A stretch of DNA of 64,000 nucleotides from Clarkia xantiana subsp. parviflora (lineage: Eukaryota > Streptophyta > Magnoliopsida > Myrtales > Onagraceae), in the NCBI GenBank assembly GCA_036873135.1, contig JAPTYO010000008.1, positions 39,006,819 to 39,070,818 of the forward strand, written 5' to 3'. A program made the position numbers and the translations under genes. Positions 12,452 through 23,149 of this stretch are shown in pieces (the first letter of the stretch is position 1; each line of letters opens with the position of its first letter). The notes beneath the pieces are model-generated. The model was not told where the DNA came from. It did not search any database and was given only the letters and a program-made list of their open reading frames with translations.

Positions 12452-12463
12452 TGGTATCAGAGC
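12452..12463 (+). other. Copia-2 primer-binding site (initiator tRNA-Met)
   Basis: TGGTATCAGAGC, complementary to the 3' end of plant initiator tRNA-Met, is the standard copia primer site. It lies two bases downstream of the 5' LTR. Confidence 0.93.
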
Positions 12464-13377
12464 CTGAGTTGTTGATCATGCTTTATGTTGGGATTATCGA
12501 TCATCGTCGCTTAGGGTTCGACTTCATAAACTTATCGGTCTGACTCGCACGAATTGGAACCTTTAATTCCTTGAATTGCTTCGAAAGTTTTTTTTTCGTA
12601 TATAACCGCTATCGAATTGCTTTGCTCATGTACGAACCTGGTTTTAGGGTTAGGTTATTAATAACCAGTTCGTGGAATTAATGCATTAATCCCAACATTA
12701 AATATAACAGTAAACAGTGGAATTAGGATGTTTATTATTTACAGTTTCAATATATATATATATATATATATATATAGTTTAGGAATTAATTCACTGTGGT
12801 TATATATAATGATTAGAGATGATAATTGATTTATAATGGCATGAATGATTTTGCCTAATGTTGTTTTGAATTGCAATTACGTTATTTGCAAATCCTAAGA
12901 ACAATACGAACATGTATAGTAAGTGGATTGTTGTTGCCAAAGTGACCAATCTAGAATGTTTGTATGTTTCGTACTTAAAGTATATTCATTTATCCACCAT
13001 GATGAAATGCCTATTACTGTTTACAAGTGGATAAATTGACATTTATTGGTTATTAGAATTCTAGGATTCTGCCCAAAGGTGAATCGTTTTCTATAACCGG
13101 TAAACATGATGTGATAATTAAGATCTTTGGTTCTATATATTTGTATATCCAAAGATAACTTGTATATTTAACCGAAGATTTTCTTTAATTGTCCAATAAT
13201 GTTATGGAATTGAATTAAGATTCGTGTATTGTAGTTGTTGCCCAAAGGTCGGTTATAATATACTTTGAAGATTTCCAAATAATGATAAGGCATTTAATTA
13301 AGATTAGTGTATTATAGTTGTTGCCCAAAGGTCGATTATAATATACTCGTTTCCTATCTGAATCTATTATTTACTAA
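12464..13377 (+). repeat. Copia-2 leader with a TA tract and an 83-bp tandem repeat
   Basis: This 0.9-kb untranslated leader has no long frame. It contains a TA tract near 12749-12774. A repeat with 83-bp spacing lies near 13215 and 13298, each copy carrying GTTGTTGCCCAAAGGTCG, with a weaker relative near 13075. The repeats may be part of the genomic RNA packaging or translation leader, but that is inference. Confidence 0.6.
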
Positions 13378-14154
13378 ATGAGCATTTATGTATCAATTGC
13401 AGCCTTTTCACTTAATTCGCAAGCTGCCTCTGTAGTCGTGTTCAATGGGTTAAACTTTTCTGAATGGTCGGAACAAGTCATGTTCCATTTAGGTGTTTTG
13501 GATCTTGACTTGGCACTGCTGGAAGAAAAACCCGATGATCTTACAGATGAAAGCAGTGAGGATGAGAAGTGGACCCATAAAGCCTGGACACGATCTAACA
13601 GGTTAGCTCTTTCGTTTATGCGAATGACAATTGCTAACAACATTAAGACCACTCTTCCACATATTGAAAATGCTAAGGAATACATTAAATATGTGGAAGA
13701 TAGATTCCGTTCTGCAGACAAGTCATTCGCAGGAACGCTTATGGCAGAACTCACTACCATGAAGCATACTGGTGTGAGGAGTATGCATGATCATGTTCTT
13801 GAGATGACTAATATTGCAGCAAGGCTTAAGTCACTGGGGATGGATGTGAATGATTCCTTCTTGGTTCAGTTTATTCTGAATTCGTTACCTCCTGAATATG
13901 GACCTTTCCAAATCAATTACAACACACTTAAGGATAAGTGGAATGTCAGTGAATTGTCCAGTATGCTTATTCAGGAGGAAGCGAGATTAAAGAAACAAGA
14001 AAAACATTCTGTCAACCTTGTGGAAAAGAAAGCTGGTAAAGGACTGAGTGCATGGGCCAACAAGTCTAAGAAAGGGAAGGATCCTGAGCACGTCCCTCAG
14101 GAGAAAAGAAGGGAACTATGTGTTAATAAGTTTCTCTTCTGTGGAAAACCATGA
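13378..14154 (+). pseudogene. Copia-2 gag, truncated by a stop in the zinc knuckle
   Basis: The 258-codon frame has the copia gag layout: F-N-G-L-N-F-S-E-W near residue 25, a UBN2-like helical region over residues 60-190 with L-N-S-L-P-P-E-Y, and a lysine-rich tail. It stops inside the CCHC knuckle. The sequence F-C-G-K-P is followed by TGA where glycine is expected, and the next conserved cysteine position is phenylalanine (H-F-K-K-N-F). Gag is thus nearly full length but lacks a working nucleocapsid knuckle and is cut off from pol. Confidence 0.85.
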
Positions 14155-14245
14155 CACTTTAAGAAAAATTTCCTGAAACGCAAGGCTTGGTTCGAAAAGA
14201 AAGGGATTTGTTTCAATCCGGACCATAAACGCAAATGAAGAGTTT

Positions 14246-17200
14246 TTGTTCATGGGAAATCGAATGAAGGCTCCTGTTGAAGGCATAGGGACTTACAGAT
14301 TGATTCTAGATTCTGGCTACTGTCTGTATCTGTTTCAAACTCTTTATGTACCTTCAGTATCGAGGAATCTGATTTCCGTTTCAAAACTTGATGGTTTAGG
14401 ATTTTCTTTAAAGTTTGGACAAGGATGTTTCAATTTGTTGAAAAACAATGTTATGGTTGGTTCTGGTATTCTTTCTGATGGATTGTATAAACTGAAACTT
14501 GATGATGCCTTTTCTGAATCCTTACTTACTGTTGTTTATTGTGACACTGGGATTAAGCGTAGCCGAGAGGATGAAAATTCTTCTTTCTTGTGGCATAAAC
14601 GTCTAGGTCATATTTCCAAAGGAAGATTGGAAAGAATGGTAAAGAATGAGATTATTCCAATTTTGGATTTTACTGACTTTCAAGTATGTTTAGATTGTAT
14701 AAAAGGAAAGCAAACTAAACATAATAAGAAGGATAAAGCCACGAGAAGTAGCCAGCTTCTTGACCTTATACATACCGATATATGTGGACCTTTTGATGTT
14801 CCTTCCTTTGAAGGAGAAAAGTATTTTATCACCTTTATTGATGATTTTTCACGTTATGGTTATATCTATTTGCTTAATGAAAAGTCTCAAGCAGTTGACG
14901 CCCTTGAGGTGTTTGTGAATGAAGTCGAAAGTCAATTAGATAGAAAAGTAAAAGTGGTAAGGTCTGATAGAGGTGGTGAATATTATGGTAGACATACCGA
15001 AACAGGGCAATGTCCTGGTCCTTTTGCAAAATTCCTCGAGAAACGTGGCATTTTTGCACAGTATACAATGCCAGGTACACCTCAACAAAATGGTGTTGCA
15101 GAAAGGCGTAATCGGACTTTAATTGATATGGTTAGGAGTATGATCAGTAACTCTTCTTTACCCAAATCATTGTGGATGTATGCATTAAGGACTGCCGTCT
15201 ACTTACTGAATAGGGTTCCTAGTAAGTCAGTCCCTAAAACTCCTTTTGAGTTATGGACTGCAAGGAAACCTAGTTTAAGGCATCTTCATGTTTGGGGTTG
15301 CCCGGCAGAAGTACGCATGTATAATCCGCATGAAAGAAAGTTGGATTCTCGAACTGTTAGTGGTTACTTTATTGGTTACCCAGAGAAGTCCAAAGGGTAC
15401 AGATTTTACTGTCCTAATCACAGTTCGAAAAATTGTAGAAACCGGCAATGCAAAATTCCTTGAGAATGATGAGATTAGTGGGAGTATCGAAAGACAAGTT
15501 GTGGATATTAATGAGATAAGGATTGACATCCCTCTGTCTGTAAGTATTCCACAAAACATTGTTCCTACTGTTGCACAACAGTTTGACAATAATGAACAAT
15601 ATATAAATGAAGAGATAACCCAGGAAGAAACTAATCATCATCCAGCTCAAATAAATGTTCCACAAGAAATCCATGATGAAGCTGATTCTCAGCCAACTAA
15701 TATAAATGAACCACAAGAAGTGCTATTAAGAAGATCTCAAAGAGAAAGGAGGTCGGCTATTTCGAATGATTATGTGGTTTATTTGCAAGAATCAGATTTC
15801 GACATTGGAATTAATAAAGACCCGGTTTCTTTTTCACAAGCCATGGAAAGTAGTGAGTCAGGTAAATGGAATGATGCCATGAATGAAGAATTAAAGTCAA
15901 TGGAGTATAACAAAGTTTGGGATCTCGTTGAGTTACCAAATGGATGTAAGCAGGTCGGGTGTAAATGGGTCTTCAAGACCAAACTTGACAAGAATGGAAA
16001 CATCGAGCGATATAAAGCTCGATTGGTCGCTAAAGGTTAAACCCAGAAAGATGGCATTGATTATAAAGAGACATTTTCACCCGTCTCTAGGAAAGACTCT
16101 TTAAGGATAATCTTGGATTTGGTGGCTCGGTATGATTTAGAGTTACACCAAATGGACGTGAAAACAGCCTTTCTTAATGGAGATCTTGAGGAGGAAGTAT
16201 ATATGGACCAGCCTGAAGGTTTCTCAACTGATGATAAAGGTCACATGGTATGTAAGCTTAAGAAGTCAATATACGTACTGAAGCAAGCTTCCCGCCAATG
16301 GTACATCAAGTTTAATGATACCATAACTTCTTTCGGTTTTAAAGAAAACACCGTTGACAGGTGCATATATCGAAAGATCAGTGGGAGTAAGTTCATATTT
16401 TTAGTTTTGTATGTTGATGATATTTTACTTGCTGCTAATGATTTTGGTATATTGCATGAGACCAAAACATTTCTTTCTAAGAATTTTGAAATGAAAGATA
16501 TGGGAGAGGCATCCTATGTGATTGGACTTGAAATTTTCCGTGATAGATCACAAGGACTGTTAGGATTGTCTCAGAAAGCTTATGCAGAAAGGGTACTAGA
16601 AAGATTTGGGATGCATAAATGTTCTCCCGGAATAGTACTAGTGCAGAAAGGAGATAAGTTTAGTCTCATGCAATGCCCAAAGAATGATGTGGAACGTAAA
16701 GAAATGGAGTCTATTCTTTATGCTGCTGTTGTTGGTAGTCTAATGTATTTACAGACATGCACAAGGCCGGATCTCAGCTTTGCAATTGGGATGTTAGGAA
16801 GATATTTAAGAAATCCCGGCATGGATCATTGGAAAGCTGCAAAGAAAGTACTTAGGTACGTACAAGGCACGAAGGATTACATGCTCATGTACAAGAAGAT
16901 TGACCAATTGGAAGTAGTTGGTTATTCAGATTCAGATTTTGCTGGTTGCAAAGACAGTAGAAAATCCACTTTTGGCTACATGTTTCTTTTAGCTAATGGG
17001 GCCATATCATGGAAAAGTGGGAAGGAGTCTGTTCTTGCTGCATCCACAATGGAAGCAGAGTTTGTGGCGTGCTTTGAAGCCACTGTTCATGCATTATGGC
17101 TGCGGAACTTTATTTCAGGGCTTGAGGTTGTCGACACCATTAGTAAGCCGCTGAAAATTTATTGTGATAATTCCGCCGCAGTTTTCTTCTCTAAAAACGA

Positions 17201-17393
17201 CAGATACTCGAAGGGTGCCAAACATATGGATATAAAGTATCTGGCCGTTAAGGAAGAAGTTGAGAAGCATAAAGTGTCCATTCACCATATAAGCACTGAG
17301 CTAATGATCGCAGATCCTTTGACGAAAGGATTACAACCAAAGACATTTAGGGAGCATGTCACTAGAATGGGTCTTGGTTATAAAGATGAATGA
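14246..17393 (+). pseudogene. Copia-2 pol (integrase, reverse transcriptase, RNase H) with protease deletion
   Basis: The frame opens in the middle of the protease. The usual W-x-x-D-S-G-A active site is absent because the sequence jumps from N-P-D-H-K to N-E-E-F-L-F, which suggests a deletion of about 45 codons. Integrase has H-K-R-L-G-H, C-L-D-C, H-T-D-I, R-S-D-R-G-G-E and N-G-V-A-E-R-R-N. One extra A in a short A-run near 15428-15432 shifts the frame. RT continues to a TAA at 16038 that replaces a conserved tyrosine codon. From 16041 RT (Y-V-D-D near 16410) and RNase H (S-T-M-E-A-E-F, D-N-S-A-A-V) read through to a stop at 17393. Confidence 0.88.
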
Positions 17394-17760
17394 AATTTAT
17401 GATGGTACTTAGGACACTTTGAGCTCATACATATGCTTCTGACTTATGCTTTATTTTCTTGTTTATTATGACTGTATATACGTGATGCTTTACGTAACAA
17501 GAAAATATTATTTCAAAGCATTAAGTGGACCTTGATGTGTTTATATATATTGCTTACAGGCTTACATTTGATAAGATGTGACTGTCGTGGTATATGGAAG
17601 GGAGTATGCTACTTAAATAAGTGTATGACCGCCATAACCCGCGTTTGCAGATTATTGAGTGTAAGTGATTATGATGAACGGGAAGATTAGATCTTTACAC
17701 GCGCCTTATGTTTTCCATAAAGACGTAAGAATTATGTGATTATCTGGCTAAGTGGGAGAA

Positions 17761-18223
17761 TGTAAGAATATATATATATATATATATATATTAATGTTAC
17801 GTTATATATATATTCTAATTATATGTGGCCAGATAATATTAAGGGACATAAATATATTGAATAATATAATATGTATTTTATTATATTATATCAGTATATA
17901 TCTTTATGGTATGATTTAATCTCGACCGTTCGATTGGCTACTCGATGGACGTACCAGATTAATGCTAATATATTAAACGGTCATCTCTCCCTGCCAGTAA
18001 CGTATGTAGAGATTAAGAGGGTTACTCCATCTAACCGTCTCCGCACAGAAAGAGTGGACAAGGGAGAGAAGTGGAACCGTTCTTCTGGGAAAGAAAATTG
18101 ACTGATCAGAGACCAAGAAGATCAATGGAACCGAAGCATATACCAGGTATGGTATTCCGCACTATACTTCAACCCTCATAGAGCATGATTAAGATACGGG
18201 CAATTACAGATTTCAAATTTACA
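17761..18223 (+). repeat. Copia-2 3' LTR
   Basis: 463 bp, TGTAAGAATATA to AAATTTACA, preceded by AGTGGGAGAA. Its TA tract is longer than in the 5' LTR. The region 17394-17760 between pol and this LTR is untranslated. Confidence 0.93.
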
Positions 18224-18586
18224 CAACTCACACTGTCACAACTCGCTTCCAAATTCGACTCACCAACGACCACCGCCGACCCCGTCTGCCTCCACCGCAT
18301 CACGAGGTTCCTCGTTCGCAAGGGAGTCTTCACCGCCGCCAGGAACACCGACGCCGCCGGAGTCACACTCTACGGCCTCTCCTCCTCCTCGAGGTGGCTG
18401 CTTTGAAGCGGCACCAAACCGAGCATTGCACCGTTGATACTAATGCAGAACCACCATGACACCATGGCTCCATGGAACTGCCTAAGCAGCTGTGTGAGGG
18501 AGGCCGGCGGGGTGGCGTTCGAGATGGTGCACAACCGTTGGATCTGAGAGTTCACCTGAAAATCCCGAGTTCAACAAATTGTTCCA
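18224..18586 (+). pseudogene. Captured O-methyltransferase fragment, continuation after Copia-2
   Basis: Directly after the copia target duplication the frame reads L-T-L-S-Q-L-A-S-K-F, then L-H-R-I-T-R-F-L-V-R-K-G-V-F and L-S-S-S-S-R-W-L-L, followed by a TGA. This matches the winged-helix part of plant O-methyltransferases. After the stop, P-W-N-C-L-S, A-F-E-M-V-H and a frame-shifted E-N-P-E-F-N-K-L-F-Q continue the same protein. The match ends at CCAG followed by GTATAG, possibly a captured exon-intron boundary. Only the first third or so of the enzyme is present, so it cannot be catalytic. Confidence 0.75.
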
Positions 18587-18669
18587 GGTATAGAACATAT
18601 AATTAGGAATTAGTAGTTATATATATATAAAGATGAGATAAGGTCTAGGGAGATTGCTAATTATCGGCA

Positions 18670-18926
18670 TTGATGAATGTGAATGTTGGAAGGTTGCAGG
18701 TGCAGGTGGAGAAGATGAAGATGAAGGTAGGTTTGTCTTTTTTGTTTTTTTTTCATCATGTGCAGGTCACATGATAAACTAACGGGGCTTTTGGATGGAA
18801 AGATAATGGTTACACCAAAAGTGCACAAAGTCCAAACTTATAGCACCAAAAATATAACAACAAAAAAAATGTTGCACTAAAAGTCAAATTTCGGCAAACA
18901 TGTTGCACTAAAAGACCTATTAACCC
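18670..18926. repeat. Right long terminal inverted repeat of the Mutator-like element
   Basis: This is the inverted partner of 11483-11745. It runs from the CATTGATGAATG region to CCTATTAACCC, followed by a run of T that matches the T-run before the left end. Confidence 0.75.
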
Positions 18927-19110
18927 TTTTTTTTTTTTATCCAATTTACTATAAATTTTCCTTGCCGAATTTTTCTGTCGTGACGTGTCGCGTTCGTGCT
19001 GAACTAAATTAGTATGCCATCATATTGGGCCGTGTTTGGGCTGATTCCCCAAAACACGAAAAACCTGGCATAACACGAATCCGTACGGCCCGCACGAACT
19101 GCTAGCTCTA

Positions 19111-19703
19111 CTACCCACCAACCATTTATTAAAGAGCACACCTAAATCTCTTTTACCATGTAATTATTTGAGAAATCTTGTAACGGCAATTAAATGGACC
19201 TCAGTTGGATTTTCCATGAACCTCAAGACAAAGCTAAACCGAAAATGCGTATGCCTTGTCTTGAAGTTTACAAGTACATAAGACTGTGTATGAGTTGTTT
19301 ATAAAGGGTTCTATCAGTTAACCAGACCGTTTTGTTGACAACTTGATGTTTGTTTCAATGGGGTTCTTACTGCATTACAACTATCTAGATTAAACAAACC
19401 TTCCTAGCACATCTTTCAGATACTTTCTTTGACTGACTCTTATATGCAAATTATTCTACTTATTTTCGAGGCCTGGATAGGTATGTAATCTACTAATACC
19501 ATTCATGTCAAACTCACTCATCATCAATTCCTTAAAATCCTTAAACATCATGTTAGAATTCTCTATATAGACCAAATCGGACTCCTGATATGAATATTTA
19601 GATCCCACACTTTTTACTTACTACCGAAACATAACAAGTTGATTCCTTATAACACACTGAAACCATACAATCAAATTTCCAAGTAAATAAATAAATAACA
19701 TTT
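19111..19703. other. Intergenic DNA downstream of the SUN gene
   Basis: This is ordinary AT-rich sequence between the hAT target duplication and the SUN-gene stop codon. It should contain the SUN gene's 3' untranslated region (minus strand). No repeat, RNA gene or other ORF was recognised. Confidence 0.5.
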
Positions 19704-21023
19704 CTAAATTACAATGCCGAGAAATATAACTAAAGGAAGAAGAAAGTTAATTAAGTTGGTTACGGACTTAGATGTGGCGGAGTTGCGTATTTCAGTAGTT
19801 TTTGGCATAGAATCATTTGCCTTTGCCTCATGCCCGTGAACTCTAAGACGGTAAATGCAAGTATGATCCGCTCCATAGTTGGAAATAACATCCAACCTAA
19901 CCACATTCACAACCCTGTGATCCTCTGAAACATTCCATATCTTCTCTACTTCAAATGTTTGCCTACTCCTGTTTTTCTCAACATCATACCTAAACCTTAC
20001 CAACTTGTGCACCTCGTGATGAACCGTAGAAGAAGAAGAAGATATATTATTCGGCAGAAACCATGCTGAAACAACACAATCTTTCGGGGCAGATGACATG
20101 TTATATGCAACCCGACTCGAAACATGCTCTAAAGTCACAGATTCCGGGACTATCTCGGTCCTGAGTCTGATCTCCACAAACCCAGAGCGTCCTTTTAGTG
20201 AGAAACACCGACCCGGCTCACCAAAACTTGGTGTTACCATGTTTATTGCTTCCGAACTCACCCTATCATGGTGTTTGTGTTCATTCACTGGAAACATGGC
20301 CTCTGAGTGTCTTAATATGAATGCTCCACCTGAGGCCAAAGCATGGTCTCTTTTCCCTATTCCATCAGCCTCATGCTTTTCTAGCTCTTCTACTACAACT
20401 CTCTTGCAGGCTACATCCACAACTTGCTCAAAATCAGGATTTGTCTCTGTCGTCACTCCAGATACCTTGATGTCCAAGATATTGAGTTTGAACTGAACAA
20501 GTGAATTATGCAAATCCATCTTCTCATCTACAAAAGCTAATTTCGCTTCCAACAATTTAGCTGCTTCCTCAAAGGCCTCCATTTGGTCTTCTAGCTTCTT
20601 TAGTACAGACTCAAATCTATTATTCGAGCAATATCCCATTGATAGAGTTGTAGCTTCTTCTGAATTACTGGCAGCACCTGTAATTCCGTGCGTCTTGAAA
20701 GGTTGAACTAGGATTATAGCTATAAGCAGAATTACCAGAAGTAGTAAAACTATAGAAAACAGTGAAAGGATTTTCTTAATGTTCTTCTTTGGAACAGTCT
20801 TGACAGATTCTTCATCATCTTTTTCTTCTATTGTCTTCTTGGTCTCTTGTTCAACTGTGTTTGATACTGTAGGAGTTGCAGTTTCTTCGCTTTCAGGCTT
20901 CTTGTTCTTGAGAAATCTTCTTCTGATGGATCCTAAAGGTTTTTTCTGGGGACTTTCGAGGTCGGATCCTGAGAGATGAGAGTTGTCACTGCTAGATTCT
21001 GACATGTTTAGGGAGAAATCCAC
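19704..21023 (-). CDS. SUN-domain protein, plant C-terminal-SUN class
   Basis: The 439-residue protein is predicted to sit in the inner nuclear membrane and bind KASH proteins in the perinuclear space as part of the LINC bridge. Residues 1-84 are polar and basic (R-R-R-F-L-K-N-K-K near 34), suited to the nucleoplasm. Residues 85-107 form one strong membrane segment. Residues 135-190 look like a coiled coil. The SUN domain spans about 225-397, with A-L-A-S-G-G-A-F, T-P-S-F-G-E-P-G, V-T-L-E-H-V, S-S-A-P-K-D-C and H-T-C-I-Y-R-L-R-V-H-G. Length is close to Arabidopsis SUN1/SUN2 (about 450). Two features are odd: an extra tail of about 40 residues that ends in a hydrophobic stretch (424-439), and an uninterrupted reading frame. 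Two in-frame ATGs (codons 1 and 7) are possible starts. Confidence 0.92.
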   Translation of the reverse strand: MDFSLNMSESSSDNSHLSGSDLESPQKKPLGSIRRRFLKNKKPESEETATPTVSNTVEQETKKTIEEKDDEESVKTVPKKNIKKILSLFSIVLLLLVILLIAIILVQPFKTHGITGAASNSEEATTLSMGYCSNNRFESVLKKLEDQMEAFEEAAKLLEAKLAFVDEKMDLHNSLVQFKLNILDIKVSGVTTETNPDFEQVVDVACKRVVVEELEKHEADGIGKRDHALASGGAFILRHSEAMFPVNEHKHHDRVSSEAINMVTPSFGEPGRCFSLKGRSGFVEIRLRTEIVPESVTLEHVSSRVAYNMSSAPKDCVVSAWFLPNNISSSSSTVHHEVHKLVRFRYDVEKNRSRQTFEVEKIWNVSEDHRVVNVVRLDVISNYGADHTCIYRLRVHGHEAKANDSMPKTTEIRNSATSKSVTNLINFLLPLVIFLGIVI

Positions 21024-22268
21024 GGATTGTCAAGCAATCAGAGAAGAAACAATTTTAGGTAAAGCAAAAATGGTGATAGGATATCTTGGATTTCATCTGC
21101 CATATTAAGTTATAAACATACATGCATACATGAAAAACACAACAACAAAATAATGAAAATACATGTACAAGTATGGTATGTCATTTTAATTTCACATGCT
21201 AGATTGTCTTGCCTTTCTAAGATAATAAATGGTCAAAATTTTGGAATGTAATTCCTCACATTACTTTAAAGCAACCTAATAATGTCTCATTAGTCATTTA
21301 CAAATTTACCAGCCCTTATAACTTTCTTTTTTCGGTATATAGACCAGTTAGATGTTTCTGTGTGAGGAGCTGAAATTAGGGCTGAACTTGAACGGGATGA
21401 ATGGACATTTTCTAAAAAAAATCCCAAACCTAAAAATTCGGGCCACTTGATTGTTGTCCCGAGCCCGAACTAGTGGGAAAAGTCCCACCCGCCTCTGGCC
21501 TCCCGATGCTCAGAACAAGCTGAATTCCCATCCAAGTTTGAATAAAAATGAAAATCTAAGACTTGATATCTCATCATAATAATAAAATAGAAGTTTTGCA
21601 CGTTCAACTTTTCTAAGTTTTGTTAACGATAGTATCTCCAATATTTGATTTGATGCAGTACTCGCAAAAAAAAAAAAAAACCGCCTACTATTTCAAGTTG
21701 ATGTGGCTATACCGCACCTATCAGACATTATATCATACATCATAAAAAGGTGTGGAAGGGAGTACGTGAATAACTAGAGGGGGTGTGCTGGTTGGTAAGT
21801 TGTATATGTCTGACCGATAGTATTTGACTGCTAGTTTTTTTTAATAAGGTTAAGTTAGCTAACTATAGTTAATAGGGTTGGTTAGTTAGTAACTTGAGAT
21901 TGGACAAATATTCCGGGACTTCGTCAAAAAGGCTAAGCTTAAGCCCGAACTCGAGTTGTGAAGAAAAGTCTCGCTCACTCGAGCTTGGGTCATTCTCGGT
22001 ACGGGCACGGAATGGGTTCCTCGGAATATTTACTTACCGCTAGCTACATCTGTCAACTCTAAAACTTCTTATCCACTTCTCGCCGCACCCACCCGCTGTC
22101 CACCAATCTCTCTTTCGGGATATGTCATCATTTAATTTTCTAATCAATATTTTTTAATTGATGGAAGCAATGTTTCTATTAAAATTGACACATAATTTTT
22201 TTTTCAATTTAGATATGGAATCAATCTAAATTTAATTATTGTATACTCTTCGATTTAATACCTAAACC
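21024..22268. other. Intergenic DNA, including the SUN gene upstream region
   Basis: The SUN promoter should lie at the left side of this stretch. The only TATA-like word is TTATAAC on the minus strand near 21109, about 90 bp before the start codon, and it is weak. The rest is AT-rich, with an A15-type run near 21667. I recognise no element or gene. Confidence 0.45.
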
Positions 22269-22440
22269 TAGGGGTGGGCATAAAAATCTGTTCTTCTAAA
22301 CCGAATCAGAACCGAACCTACATAAACCGATTCATGATGACCTAGTTCTTATATGGTTCGGTTCTGTAGAGATAAAGTGGAACGGTTCTGAAGCGGTCTA
22401 AATACGGTTCTAACCCGATTTTCTTAAAAAACACAACATT
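22269..22440. mobile_element. End fragment of a hAT-like element
   Basis: The stretch begins TAGGGGTGGGCATAAAAA, the same type of end as the hAT MITE at 26471, and continues with AACCGAA and GGTTCGGTTC words. No matching opposite end was found before 23355, so it is a fragment or the partner end has been lost. Confidence 0.55.
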
Positions 22441-23120
22441 AGAAGAAAAAAAAAACCAAACTTCAATTTTATCAGTTGGAAAACCACTTCTCCATGGGAA
22501 AAATCTAATCCTCTCTGCAATCAAACTCTATGATAATCTCCGGTCACTATTGATAGCTTAATCTTCAATTTCATCGATCTCCTTCCAATGGGAGTTCCGT
22601 CCGCTCAATTCTATCGTTCGTAACCTGAACCCAGTTCACTGAGGAATAGAATTCCGTCTGCTCAATTCTATCGTTCGTAACCTGAACCCAGTTCACTGAG
22701 GAATAGAGTTCCATCCGCTCTTCTTTGATCCAATTTTGGCGGAAAGTATCGCTTTCTGAACTGGATTACTGTTAGCTCAATCGTCGAATCGGAAAATTCA
22801 TTTTCTTCTGTCTGATTCAACGATCGTAGTAGCACAGATTAAATCTGTTTCAGTTGTTTTATTTTTATCTTCCTTATTCGAGGTCTTACCAGCTATTCGA
22901 CGGTTTGTACAGATTTTTTCTTGTCTAGATTTGTGTAAAGTTAGTGGATCGATGGTTAATTTACCGCACCATATCGCGTATGTAGCAGCTACCAACAATG
23001 TGGTTGGTAGTTTCCTACCATCCTAAAAGTAAATAATCTATAATTTATAATACAATTATAAAATTATTATAAAATTCGTTGATGACCGCGGTATGAAAAT
23101 GTACAATTTATTGTGAAATA
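22441..23120. repeat. Intergenic DNA with a ~57-bp tandem duplication
   Basis: Two nearly identical copies of a block of about 57 bp lie at about 22593-22706. Each contains CTCAATTCTATCGTTCG and AACCCAGTTCACTGAGGAAT. No gene is recognised on either strand; the sequence may belong to the hAT fragment starting at 22269. Confidence 0.5.
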
Positions 23121-23149
23121 GTGCAACCAAACGAGTCTCACTTAATTTC

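Larger units (their letters stand above)
11997..18223 (+). mobile_element. Copia-2: young, complete but defective Ty1/copia retrotransposon
   Basis: Two LTRs (11997-12449 and 17761-18223) enclose gag and pol. Both flanks carry the 5-bp target duplication CAACT (11992-11996 and 18224-18228). The primer site TGGTATCAGAGC starts two bases after the 5' LTR and the polypurine-like GTGGGAGAA abuts the 3' LTR. The LTRs differ mainly in the length of one TA tract plus about five substitutions, so the insertion is recent. A gag stop, a protease deletion, a frameshift near 15428 and a stop at 16038 make it non-autonomous. Confidence 0.93.
11483..18926. mobile_element. Long-TIR Mutator-like element carrying an O-methyltransferase fragment (Pack-MULE type)
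   Basis: The two ends form diverged inverted repeats of about 260 bp, at about 11483-11745 and 18670-18926. They start G(A/G)GTTAATAGGTCTTTT and share GTGCACTTTTGGTG and CCATCCAAAAGC further in. Flanking T-runs allow a 9-bp T-rich target duplication (8 of 9 positions). Without the nested Copia-2 it is about 1.2 kb. The interior holds a plant O-methyltransferase fragment and no transposase. Long TIRs, a 9-bp duplication and captured host coding sequence fit a Pack-MULE, although the T-rich flank makes the duplication less certain. Confidence 0.75.
11174..19110. mobile_element. hAT element carrying nested insertions (outermost level)
   Basis: The left end reads TAGGGCTAGCAATTCGTGC and the right end is the inverted GCACGAACTGCTAGCTCTA; 17 of 19 positions match. 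The flanks are CTACTCAC (11166-11173) and CTACCCAC (19111-19118), an 8-bp target duplication with one mismatch. Subterminal GTGTCGTG-like words occur at both ends. Without the nested element (11483-18926) only about 0.5 kb of hAT sequence remains, with no transposase, so it is a MITE-like non-autonomous copy. Confidence 0.85.

Noticed and set aside
14300..14330. LDSGY motif in Copia-2 as a protease active site
   Set aside because: By its position after the L-F-M-G-N block it corresponds to a downstream strand of the protease. The real catalytic block should precede it and is deleted.
20098..20496. 132-codon ORF on the plus strand within the SUN gene
   Set aside because: It is the shadow of the SUN coding sequence on the other strand.
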